Part shown: positions 33,701 to 43,428 of the stretch, in pieces
Position numbering within the stretch: the first letter of the stretch is position 1
Layout: every line of letters begins with the position of its first letter
Assembly: GCA_963555705.1 (NCBI GenBank)
Contig: OY743180.1
Coordinates: 39,526,129 to 39,590,128, forward strand
Direction: 5' to 3'
Length of the DNA: 64,000 nt
From: Ligustrum vulgare
Lineage: Eukaryota > Streptophyta > Magnoliopsida > Lamiales > Oleaceae
The notes under the pieces: generated by a model
What the model was told of the DNA's origin: nothing
The model's input: only the letters and a program-made list of their open reading frames with translations
The model's database searches: none
Made by a program: the position numbers and the translations under genes

Positions 33701-34304
33701 GTCGAGTGAAGTGCTATAATGGTTATTTTGTGAATGGTTTCAAATTTCACACTTCAGATTATGGTCAATACAAGAAGACAATGAATAACGGTGTTTGTAT
33801 TTTGGGAAGTTGTTACAATGAGCAGATCGTGATTATTACGCCATTTTAACCGAGATTGTTGAGTTGGTATATTTTGGGTTCGGAAATACGGTTACATTAT
33901 TCAAATGTGATTGGTTTGACAACGAACGTGGAGTTCATGTGGATCAGCAACTCAACCTTGTGGAGGTCAACCATAGAAGAATAGTAGCATCACCTGATTG
34001 CTTCGTACTAGCCCAACAAGCTCAACAAGTATACTATACTAGTGTTGCTTCAACGCGTAGAGATAGACAAGATTGGTGGGCAGTTGTGAAGACCAAAGCT
34101 AGACATCTCACCCAAGTGGAAGGAGTCATATCAAGAGATCAAGAGATCAATTTATGGGTAGAATTTGCATTTCAAGACGATCGACCACCGTATGCTTTGT
34201 CACTCGTTTCTGATGCTTTGGAGTTAGATGTGCAACCATTGGTACAGAATGATGTCTATCCCAAAGAAGTAGATAGTGATGAAGTTACAACTGAGGGCAT
34301 GGTT
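30705..34304 (+). pseudogene. CACTA TNPD/TNP2 transposase, 5' part
   Basis: Start at 30705 (MEDDRSWMYARLGDG). Exon 1 (to 32971) has the transposase-associated Zn domain (CPCSRCGN), then the TNP2 core: WPGCVKHTKLSAMSQLLNYK, LRYLPLTPRLQRLYMS, LGLCTDGFNPFN (a catalytic Asp) and CHRRFLPHNHPFR. An in-frame TAA lies at 32034-32036. Exon 2 (33075-33392) carries DUF4218 (LPIHLPYEARVGGPVQYRWM spans the junction area; FLNHLKRKVKNRASVEGSIVEAY) with an in-frame TGA near 33257. Exon 3 is 33477-33573, exon 4 starts 33643. A frameshift near 33827-33849 separates it from the DUF4216 part (33864 on; TVTLFKCDWFD). All introns are GT-AG and keep frame. At 34304 the last exon is interrupted by a retrotransposon; it resumes at 43434. 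Confidence 0.9.
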
Positions 34305-34598
34305 TGTAGCAACCAAGAATTTTTACGCGATTAATAATTATTTTAATAGAAAATCGTGTCGCTACTATTTCACTCATTTTTATTAAGTTAACGCAGCGAC
34401 GTATTCGTATAGCCAAGTCAAGAAATAATCGAGATCGTTCGATTTTAAATTAAATTCCGAATTTCTAAAAATATCTCCATTTTCTTGATTTAAAGTATAT
34501 TAAGTCCAAATACTTAATTCAATGTTATCCCAATATTTATTTATACAAAAATTACTTTTATTATTTAAATTAAGAAAATATATGCAAGCATGAGAGGT

Positions 34599-35095
34599 TC
34601 CATTATATGTAATCATGAAGAGCATAATATTTGTATAAAAAATGGAAAAGTATATGAATGATTTATATACTCCATTATATATAATCATGAAGAGCATAAT
34701 ATTTGTATAAATATAGAAAAGTATATGAATGATTGATAGACTCCATTATATATAATCATGAAGAGCATAATATTTGTATAAATATGGAAAAGTATATGAA
34801 TGATTTATATACTCCATTATATATAATCATGAAGAGCATAATATTTGTATAAATATGGAAAAGTATATGAATGATTGATAAGACTCCATTATATGTAATC
34901 ATGAAGAGCATAATATTTGTATAAAAAATGGAAAAATATATGAATGATTTATATACTCCATTATATATAATCATGAAGAGCATAATATTTGTATAAATAT
35001 GGAAAAATATATGAATGATTGATAGACTCCATTATATATAATCATGAAGAGCATATTATTTGTATAAATATGGAAAAGTATATGAATGGTGCTTT
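34599..35095 (+). repeat. 71/72-bp tandem array, seven units (5' LTR)
   Basis: Units start TCCATTATAT at 34599, 34671, 34742, 34813, 34885, 34957 and 35028, spaced 71-72 bp. Each contains AATCATGAAGAGCATAATA. Alternate units carry 'gatttatata' and 'gattgataga', hinting at an older two-unit period. Repeated in the 3' LTR at 41339-41835. Confidence 0.95.
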
Positions 35096-35317
35096 ACTTT
35101 AAGAAAAGGATGTGTTAAAATTAATAGAATTGAATGATTATGTTTACAATATGCCAACTTTATACATCTATTTAAACCCATCTCTTTTACACACAACTCT
35201 ACACATATACACTTATTTCCAACCTCTTGACAAAATCCACAAGTAAGAGAAATTCAAGGTGGTCAAGAAAGTTTTGGTCCATTTACTACTACACTTCATT
35301 TTAATCTTTTAAAAGGT

Positions 35318-36235
35318 AAGTATATCTTATGTTTTTATGAAAATTAAGTATGTTGTTATGAAATGTAAGTATATCTTATGTTTTTATGAAAATTAAGTAT
35401 GTTGTTATGAAATGTAAGTATATCTTATGTTTTTATGAAAATTAAGTATGTTGTTATGAAATGTAAGTATATCTTATGTTTTTATGAAAATTAAGTATGT
35501 TGTTATGAAATGTAAGTATATCTTATGTTTTTATGAAAATTAAGTATGTTGTTATGAAATGTAAGTATATCTTATGTTTTTATGAAAATTAAGTATGTTG
35601 TTATGAAATGTAAGTATATCTTATGTTTTTATGAAAATTAAGTATGTTGTTATGAAATGTAAGTATATCTTATGTTTTTATGAAAATTAAGTATGTTGTT
35701 ATGAAATGTAAGTATATCTTATGTTTTTATGAAAATTAAGTATGTTGTTATGAAATGTAAGTATATCTTATGTTTTTATGAAAATTAAGTATGTTGTTAT
35801 GAAATGTAAGTATATCTTATGTTTTTATGAAAATTAAGTATGTTGTTATGAAATGTAAGTATATCTTATGTTTTTATGAAAATTAAGTATGTTGTTATGA
35901 AATGTAAGTATATCTTATGTTTTTATGAAAAGTAAGTATGTTTTTATGAAAGGTAAATACACCTTATGTTTTTATGAAAAGTAAGTATGTTTTTATGACA
36001 AGTAAGTATATCTTATGTTTTTATGAAAAGTAAGTATGTTTTTATGAAAGGTAAATACACCTTATGTTTTTATGAAAAGTAAGTATGTTTTTATGACAAG
36101 TAAGTATATCTTATATTTTTATGAAAAGTAAGTATGTTTTTATGAAAGGTAAATACACCTTATGTTTTTATGAAAAGTAAGTATGTTTTTATGACAAGTA
36201 AGTATATCTTATGTTTTTATGAAAATGTTTGGATC
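35318..36235 (+). repeat. 49-bp tandem array, 12 + 3x98 bp (5' LTR)
   Basis: Twelve identical 49-bp units (starts every 49 bases from 35318 to 35857) beginning AAGTATATCTTATGTTTTTA. They are followed by three 98-bp units (from 35906, 36004, 36102), each two diverged 49-mers, and a partial copy at 36200. Confidence 0.97.
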
Positions 36236-36739
36236 ATTGCTATGAAATCAATCTCACAAGATTGTTATGGGTTCCATATGATATGTTTATGATTATGCTA
36301 AGGGGACCGGAGTTTAGTAGCGCTACACATAAGAATTCTTGCCATTTAAGTTCGGTAAAATTCTTGTGTCTCCCTATGTTTATGAATATTTCAATCCTAT
36401 CCTATGTTATGATGAAAATGATCCATATGCATTCAAAAGAAAATTTATGCTTGGTATACTTACTGGGATTTTATAAATCTCACTCCACGATATTTACCAT
36501 TTTCAGATAATTGAAGGTTCGAGGCGGTCAACATGGAAGTGGCAAAAGTGGTTAAGATTGATGAGATAATTATGTTGAACTTTATGTAAGAAAATTATGT
36601 TCTATTTTTATTCACAAATAAAATTATGGGATTCTAATTATTCTTTTGAATAATTTTACATTACTATTTAAGTCTCGATAATATGATATGAGTCACTTTT
36701 AGTGGCACTCGAATGGTCGAGAATTCGGGTCGTCACAGT

Positions 36740-36755
36740 TGGTATCAGAGCCAGG
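36740..36755 (+). other. Primer-binding site of the LARD-like element
   Basis: TGGTATCAGAGCCAGG, two bases after the 5' LTR; complementary to initiator tRNA-Met. Confidence 0.9.
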
Positions 36756-38290
36756 TTTTAAAAACGATTCTGTAGATTTTTGAAATTTTATTTCTTAAAA
36801 AAAAAAAAAAAAAAAATTGAATTTTCACATGTCAAGTATGGTTATGATTTTGAAAAGTATGATGAAATTTGGTGTGCGAATTTCAAGGACAAAATTCATT
36901 TTAAGCAAGGGAGTTTGTAATGTTCTGAAGATTTTATGGAATATAATTAGTTAGTGATATGATGTTTATATTGATGTCTTTGATAAATTTCTAGAAGTTC
37001 GGGGACTAAAGGAAAATAAGATTTGACGATAAAATTTTATTTGGGTTAATTAGGCCCAATCTTATGTAAAGATGCGAAATGATTAATAATAATTTTTTTT
37101 TAAAATATTTTAACTCATCACTCTACTATGTCACTCTCCACGTATTGACTCCTCGAACCAGGTATGTTATATGCTTTGCAAGTCATTTACGATTTTATTA
37201 AGACATGTTAAGTATGAAATATTCATATGTTATGAATCTTTAAGTGAAATATACATGTTGAGTATGATATGAATTGATAGAAGCCTAAATTTTAATTTAT
37301 TCATTTTAATGTAGAATCATGAGACATAGAGGATATTGATATGAATTTTGGTTCATATTAAGCTTAGTAAGATTGACTCAATTAGAAATTAAGTTGGGTT
37401 GTAACTTTGGCCCAAAATATATGGAATAATATATTAAACAAACAAAATTGATAATGAATTGTACAATAATTTATCCCTTTATCACTACCTTTGTGTAAAA
37501 ACAAGGGAAAAACTGTGGATGGTTATTAGTACTTCCTCTTCAAGTTTCAATTTTCGGTTCAATAATTTATCCCTTTATCACTACCTTTGCTTAAAAGCAA
37601 GGAAAAACTGTGGATGATTATTGGTACCACTCTTCAAGTTTCAATTTTGAAAAAAAAAATAAAAAAATATGATTTACGAATGATTTTCAAAATAATCTTT
37701 GTCGTCAAGTTTAGAAATGATGAGCCCTAAATGGACTTTGCATAATTGATTTTAGACATGGCACTAAGTATGAGAAGTCAACAGAAAGGACTAGATAATA
37801 TTTTCGAATTATTCATCGTTTAGATTAAACGAGAAATAGAAAGTCAGTTTTATGAAGTTATGATGAGATGTTGAGATTATAAGTGATATGATTTTATTGA
37901 GATTTTTATGAGAAGAATTATGAAGTTGGAGATTTAAAGTTTAGGCTCTTAATTATTGAGAAATAAGGACTTGATATGGTGATATTAGAAATTATGATTT
38001 GAAATTTCTATGTTGAGGAATTATGAATTGATTTTCTGGAATATTTATGATGATATTGAAGTTTGATGAAATTGTGATCAAATGTACAATTAGTTATTAT
38101 TGTGAGTTATGAAGTATGCTTACGATTTGGATAAGTCCAAATTTCAAAGGAAAACTCTGCCTAGAATTTTATCGTTTGGAGTTAAGAGCATAGTATGATA
38201 TGCAATCACTAAGAGAATTGAAGTTAGACATACAAGTTCATTTACATCACAAACGAGATTTAGTAGATGATAACAGAGATATTATTATTT
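36756..38290 (+). other. Non-coding interior of the LARD-like element, left part
   Basis: AT-rich. A poly(A) run is at 36798-36817. At 36881-36915 'tttcaaggac...ttaagcaagggag' copies the element's own pre-LTR block (41011-41044, 'tttcgaggac...ttaagggggtaag') and is followed by TGTAATGTTCTGAAGA, which looks like the start of another Ty3 LTR. A 96-bp tandem duplication lies at 37464-37649. No gag or pol similarity in any frame. Confidence 0.55.
37464..37649 (+). repeat. 96-bp tandem duplication
   Basis: Two copies starting CAATAATTTATCCCTTTATC at 37464 and 37560, both ending near TCAAGTTTCAATTTT; several substitutions and small indels separate them. Confidence 0.85.
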
Positions 38291-38390
38291 TCTCATAAGG
38301 AGAACACACAAGAGTCACCCTAGAAAGGAAATACATGAAAACACGCAAAAGCAAAAGAAAGCAACATGGGAAATTCCTCAAATTGAGAGA

Positions 38391-38599
38391 TGTGTTTCCG
38401 GAGTAGCCGTATCCTACCACCTCTGACCTTTTGAGGAAATAAAGAAACCTTCAAAAAGGTGTGTTTCGAGAGTAAGAATACTCCGTAATCTACCACCTGG
38501 AACCTTTGAGGTACACACAAGATTTAAACATTAAGGAAAATCCTAGGAAATTAGAGGGGTGTCTCGAGAGTAAGAATACTCCGTACTCTACCCCCACCT
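38391..38599 (-). repeat. Three hairpin-bearing repeats downstream of LOG
   Basis: Copies at 38391-38422, 38460-38498 and 38556-38599 share the pattern GTGT(T)TCGAGAGTAAGAATAC, TCCGTA and CTACC. Copies two and three contain GAGTA-AGAA-TACTC, a 5-bp stem with a 4-base loop, and copy three has an outer GGGGT/ACCCC pairing. On the LOG strand they begin 11 bp after its stop codon, so they would fold in the 3' untranslated region. Confidence 0.7.
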
Positions 38600-38609
38600 A
38601 TTCTAAGAT

Positions 38610-39263
38610 TCATAAAGTTAAGTTTACATTAACCGGACTCCATTTTCGCTTGATTCCCCTTCCTTGCGACCAATCTATCTTAACCCCTGCTGGATCTTGT
38701 ATTGAGATATATGACTGCAGCTTATCCAGTAGTTCATCAATAGTAGGAGCAGAAATAAGAAGCCTTCTGGAAAATGGAGAGATGAATCCCTGTTCCACAG
38801 CATAATCAAGAAAGGTTAACAAGCCATCAAAGAAATTGTTAACATTCAAAAGCCCAATAGGCTTAGTATGGAGATCTAGTTGAGCCCATGAGGTAATGTT
38901 AAAGATTTCTTCTAAGGTACCAAAACCTCCGGGCAGGGCTATAAAGGCATCAGAACCATATAGCATACAAGTTATGCGTTCATGGATGGATAAGGTTTGA
39001 ACTTCATGCCCTCGTGTTTTTCCTGCAACATCTACCAAAGGGACAGGTATGACACCGATTACTTTTGATTTCTCTGCAAGAGCAGATTGGGAAACACAAC
39101 CCATTAGACCACTGCTACCACCCCCATACACAAGAGTGATACCTTTTTCCCCCAGTTTCTTTCCAAGATCTACGGCCGCTTCTAGATAACTGAAGCCTTT
39201 CCCCACTTTTGATCCACAAAATACACAAATAGTTTTGATCTGTCGAAGTTTTGGTGCTTCCAT
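38610..39263 (-). CDS. LOG: LOG-like cytokinin riboside 5'-monophosphate phosphoribohydrolase, intronless
   Basis: Intact frame of 217 codons on the strand opposite to the host retrotransposon. LOG enzymes release active cytokinin bases from their riboside 5'-monophosphates, in cytosol and nucleus. Seen here: a Rossmann-type start TICVFCGSKVGK (11-22), LVYGGGSSGLMG (44-55), HERITCM (94-100; family members usually have HERKAEM) and the signature PGGFGTLEE (111-119) with the catalytic Glu119; Arg96 is the other likely catalytic residue. WAQLDLHTKPIGLLNV (126-141) is also typical. The C-terminal tail after about 195 is basic and not family-like. Plant LOG genes normally have several introns, so an uninterrupted 654-bp frame points to a retrocopy. 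A TTTAAATA box lies about 80 bp upstream. The start is the first ATG, in the family position. Confidence 0.88.
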   Translation of the reverse strand: MEAPKLRQIKTICVFCGSKVGKGFSYLEAAVDLGKKLGEKGITLVYGGGSSGLMGCVSQSALAEKSKVIGVIPVPLVDVAGKTRGHEVQTLSIHERITCMLYGSDAFIALPGGFGTLEEIFNITSWAQLDLHTKPIGLLNVNNFFDGLLTFLDYAVEQGFISPFSRRLLISAPTIDELLDKLQSYISIQDPAGVKIDWSQGRGIKRKWSPVNVNLTL

Positions 39264-39572
39264 CTTTGATAGTATAGAAGAGAAAACTTACCAAGAAGAT
39301 GTGATTTTGGGATGCTTGAACTATGAAATATGTTTGGCTATTTAAAGCCGGAAAAATTTACTGTTTTTGATTGATTCTGAAAAAGTAAAGATTTACTTTT
39401 GACAAAATCAGCCTACTTTTGACTATTTTATCAAAGCTTTCATCTTTCGGTGATTTATTTTCCAGCTTTATCAAACCTCGAGAAAGGAAAATATATTTTA
39501 CCAACCTTTATCAAAACGCGTGAAAGGAAACAGAAGAATATTTTAAATATGTATCAAGAGATTTACCTTATA
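39264..39572 (-). promoter_or_regulatory. Spacer upstream of LOG, promoter-like
   Basis: On the LOG strand it has GGCTTTAAATAGCC (about 39337-39350), a palindromic TATA-like box about 80 nt before the ATG, and three TTTGATAAA(G) motifs between about 39430 and 39520. A GGTAAGTTTT sequence close before the ATG resembles a splice donor, but no intron is needed by the reading frame. Confidence 0.4.
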
Positions 39573-40118
39573 TCAATGCTGATTTGCCACAACCTCATTG
39601 TGTAAAACAGACTGGCAGATAGGATCTTTTGCAGTTATATTTTTGAGACTATAACGATTTTTGTCTTCGTTAAACTGAGCGTATAAGGAGAGAAGTTCAC
39701 GTTGCACATAACCACTTGGGTGCGTCTCAAGAGTCAGTCGAATATCATCCAAAGACTCCTTACTCAGTCCACCCTTTATGAATTTGATTTTATCATCCCG
39801 ATTAGTAGAAGAATATCCTACTGTTTTGCAACGAGTATCACAGTTCCAACGAGCACATTTGTAGCAACCATTCAGCCTTTTTGCTCTTCGTTTCTTTGCG
39901 AAGGTGCTTTTGCCTAAACCAGGCATGTGCTTTGGAAATGTCATAGGTAATTCACCAGATAATCAAACTTTTGCTTCGATCAACCAGCGAACATCTTCTG
40001 GAATACCATGAGCCATCAGCAACCTCAACCTTTCGAGCCTAATTCGATAAATTTTTCTCAGATCATTCATAGGAAGATTGGAATAATACTTGCGAATGTT
40101 TGAAAGGATGATATCCAT
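39573..40118 (-). pseudogene. Virus-like nucleic-acid-binding protein (Betaflexiviridae type), one stop
   Basis: Two in-frame segments separated by a single TGA (39963-39965): 51 codons from ATG 40118, and 123 codons from ATG 39944 to 39573. The second has the hallmark of the small nucleic-acid-binding protein at the 3' end of carla-, viti- and related betaflexivirus genomes: a basic arm GKSTFAKKRRAKRL (11-24) directly before a Cys cluster C27-x2-C30-x4-C35-x3-C39, then a D-x-x-x-F-x-K-G segment (51-58). The first segment resembles the helical N-terminal part of such proteins. In viruses they bind RNA and suppress host silencing. It is read on the same strand as LOG and precedes it by 310 bp. 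A host Cys-rich protein of unknown type remains possible. Confidence 0.55.
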
Positions 40119-41010
40119 TTTTGATGGATCTAACCTCTTCCCAACATGATCTATTTAAAGGTATAAAGGAACTAAGTGGATCCATCTGATATTGATTCCA
40201 GCAAGAAAGCGCGGAATAGAATAATGAAAAGAAGAGACAAGAATTAATGCGCTGTTTAATTTTATCGATAAAGGAAGATTTGATGATAAGATTTTGAGAT
40301 ACAGAATATTTTCTTGGATTTGGTACTGATATTTTAGGTATAATAATAAGTAATTAAGGTATGGTGTGATGATACGGGAATACGTGAAAGTGAAATAAGG
40401 ACCGTATCGAATCAGAATTCATAAGTATGTACAAGTGAAAGAAATACCTTGCGGGAAATGTTGTGACAATTAAGTGAAGAATTTTAGTTATTTGGGAGCT
40501 AATTATTTATTTGAATTTTGCAGAACGTTTTGGTTACAAATATGGGAAAAGATAAGCTGATGATATTATGTTGATTTATGAATAATATGTTTGGATATAT
40601 TACATAGGGGATATTCAGGTAACCATTTTATTTACTTTGGGATATTTGGTGATAAGAAGAAATGACTAATTATTATGGTATGATATGTTAGTAAAGATTT
40701 ATTGAAATTTTAGAGATATTAATACGAATATTTGAGGTCACATGATACGATGATAAGTGACAGGTTACATGAGTACTACAAGACATGATAAAATATCACA
40801 TACGATTGGGAATTTTCCTTTTGAGTCAGAATTTATGAGTAGACACATATGTCTATTATTGATAGAAAAGTCCATGTTTTTAAGAAAAACAAAGATATGC
40901 ATTTAGTCAAAGTCCAGTGGGTTAAATATAGTAGCAATGATACTACATAAGAGAAGAAGAGAAGAGATTCTGATTAAGTGTTCAGAAATCATAAGATCAA
41001 GTAAGTTTAA
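40119..41010. other. Right interior of the LARD-like element
   Basis: On the minus strand a second TTTAAATAG box (about 40150-40160) lies about 35 nt upstream of the virus-like frame, paralleling the one before LOG. Coding-like composition fades by about 40260. The remainder is AT-rich, typical non-coding LARD interior. Confidence 0.45.
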
Positions 41011-41044
41011 TTTCGAGGACGAAATTATTTTAAGGGGGTAAGTT
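41011..41044 (+). other. Polypurine tract of the LARD-like element
   Basis: 'tttcgaggacgaaattattttaagggggtaagtt' is the block that commonly precedes the 3' LTR of plant Ty3 elements; the GGGGG tract primes plus-strand synthesis. Confidence 0.8.
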
Positions 41045-43428
41045 TGTAGCAACCAAGAATTTTTACGCGATTAATAATTATTTTAATAGAAAATCGTGTC
41101 GCTACTATTTCACTCATTTTTATTAAGTTAACGCAGCGACGTATTCGTATAGCCAAGTCAAGAAATAATCGAGATCGTTCGATTTTAAATTAAATTCCGA
41201 ATTTCTAAAAATATCTCCATTTTCTTGATTTAAAGTATATTAAGTCCAAATACTTAATTCAATGTTATCCCAATATTTATTTATACAAAAATTACTTTTA
41301 TTATTTAAATTAAGAAAATATATGCAAGCATGAGAGGTTCCATTATATGTAATCATGAAGAGCATAATATTTGTATAAAAAATGGAAAAGTATATGAATG
41401 ATTTATATACTCCATTATATATAATCATGAAGAGCATAATATTTGTATAAATATAGAAAAGTATATGAATGATTGATAGACTCCATTATATATAATCATG
41501 AAGAGCATAATATTTGTATAAATATGGAAAAGTATATGAATGATTTATATACTCCATTATATATAATCATGAAGAGCATAATATTTGTATAAATATGGAA
41601 AAGTATATGAATGATTGATAAGACTCCATTATATGTAATCATGAAGAGCATAATATTTGTATAAAAAATGGAAAAATATATGAATGATTTATATACTCCA
41701 TTATATATAATCATGAAGAGCATAATATTTGTATAAATATGGAAAAATATATGAATGATTGATAGACTCCATTATATATAATCATGAAGAGCATATTATT
41801 TGTATAAATATGGAAAAGTATATGAATGGTGCTTTACTTTAAGAAAAGGATGTGTTAAAATTAATAGAATTGAATGATTATGTTTACAATATGCCAACTT
41901 TATACATCTATTTAAACCCATCTCTTTTACACACAACTCTACACATATACACTTATTTCCAACCTCTTGACAAAATCCACAAGTAAGAGAAATTCAAGGT
42001 GGTCAAGAAAGTTTTGGTCCATTTACTACTACACTTCATTTTAATCTTTTAAAAGGTAAGTATATCTTATGTTTTTATGAAAATTAAGTATGTTGTTATG
42101 AAATGTAAGTATATCTTATGTTTTTATGAAAATTAAGTATGTTGTTATGAAATGTAAGTATATCTTATGTTTTTATGAAAATTAAGTATGTTGTTATGAA
42201 ATGTAAGTATATCTTATGTTTTTATGAAAATTAAGTATGTTGTTATGAAATGTAAGTATATCTTATGTTTTTATGAAAATTAAGTATGTTGTTATGAAAT
42301 GTAAGTATATCTTATGTTTTTATGAAAATTAAGTATGTTGTTATGAAATGTAAGTATATCTTATGTTTTTATGAAAATTAAGTATGTTGTTATGAAATGT
42401 AAGTATATCTTATGTTTTTATGAAAATTAAGTATGTTGTTATGAAATGTAAGTATATCTTATGTTTTTATGAAAATTAAGTATGTTGTTATGAAATGTAA
42501 GTATATCTTATGTTTTTATGAAAATTAAGTATGTTGTTATGAAATGTAAGTATATCTTATGTTTTTATGAAAATTAAGTATGTTGTTATGAAATGTAAGT
42601 ATATCTTATGTTTTTATGAAAAGTAAGTATGTTTTTATGAAAGGTAAATACACCTTATGTTTTTATGAAAAGTAAGTATGTTTTTATGACAAGTAAGTAT
42701 ATCTTATGTTTTTATGAAAAGTAAGTATGTTTTTATGAAAGGTAAATACACCTTATGTTTTTATGAAAAGTAAGTATGTTTTTATGACAAGTAAGTATAT
42801 CTTATATTTTTATGAAAAGTAAGTATGTTTTTATGAAAGGTAAATACACCTTATGTTTTTATGAAAAGTAAGTATGTTTTTATGACAAGTAAGTATATCT
42901 TATGTTTTTATGAAAATGTTTGGATCATTGCTATGAAATCAATCTCACAAGATTGTTATGGGTTCCATATGATATGTTTATGATTATGCTAAGGGGACCG
43001 GAGTTTAGTAGCGCTACACATAAGAATTCTTGCCATTTAAGTTCGGTAAAATTCTTGTGTCTCCCTATGTTTATGAATATTTCAATCCTATCCTATGTTA
43101 TGATGAAAATGATCCATATGCATTCAAAAGAAAATTTATGCTTGGTATACTTACTGGGATTTTATAAATCTCACTCCACGATATTTACCATTTTCAGATA
43201 ATTGAAGGTTCGAGGCGGTCAACATGGAAGTGGCAAAAGTGGTTAAGATTGATGAGATAATTATGTTGAACTTTATGTAAGAAAATTATGTTCTATTTTT
43301 ATTCACAAATAAAATTATGGGATTCTAATTATTCTTTTGAATAATTTTACATTACTATTTAAGTCTCGATAATATGATATGAGTCACTTTTAGTGGCACT
43401 CGAATGGTCGAGAATTCGGGTCGTCACA
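41045..43428 (+). repeat. 3' LTR of the LARD-like element
   Basis: 2384 bp. It matches the 5' LTR throughout apart from having 11 rather than 12 units of the first 49-bp array (array 42058-42926). The 71/72-bp array is at 41339-41835. Confidence 0.93.
42058..42926 (+). repeat. 49-bp tandem array, 11 + 3x98 bp (3' LTR)
   Basis: Eleven 49-bp units starting at 42058, then the three 98-bp units from 42597, as in the 5' LTR but one unit shorter. Confidence 0.96.

Larger units (their letters stand above)
34305..36737 (+). repeat. 5' LTR of the LARD-like element
   Basis: 2433 bp, TG...CA. Contains a 71/72-bp tandem array (34599-35095) and a 49-bp tandem array (35318-36235). 'ccaactttatacatctatttaaaccc' near 35155-35180 could hold the promoter. 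Short open frames inside (minus-strand MLFMIIYNGVYKSF repeats; plus-strand at 36229-36510) are products of the repeats or chance, and each occurs again in the other LTR. Confidence 0.92.
34305..43428 (+). mobile_element. LTR retrotransposon derivative (LARD-like) carrying LOG and a virus-like ORF
   Basis: 9124 bp, flanked by a perfect 5-bp duplication TGGTT (34300-34304, 43429-43433). LTRs of 2433 and 2384 bp start TGTAGC and end GTCACA; an initiator-Met primer site and a polypurine tract are in the right places, so the plus strand is the element's sense strand. The 4.3-kb interior holds no gag, protease, RT or integrase. It instead has, on the minus strand, an intact LOG-like gene and a virus-like ORF. 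Long LTRs plus a non-coding interior match LARDs mobilised by Ty3 elements. Apart from one 49-bp repeat unit I saw no difference between the LTRs, implying very recent insertion. Confidence 0.9.

Noticed and set aside
34500..34983. Minus-strand frames with repeated MLFMIIYNGVYKSFIYFS protein
   Set aside because: They are translations of the 71/72-bp tandem array in the LTR and recur identically at 41240-41723; there is no promoter or domain.
35318..36235. CRISPR-like array
   Set aside because: Units are contiguous with no variable spacers, and the genome is a plant's; it is an ordinary tandem repeat.
36229..36510. 93-codon plus-strand frame (MDHCYEINLTRLL...)
   Set aside because: Lies in the LTR next to the 49-bp array and is present in both LTRs; no domain and no sign of translation signals.
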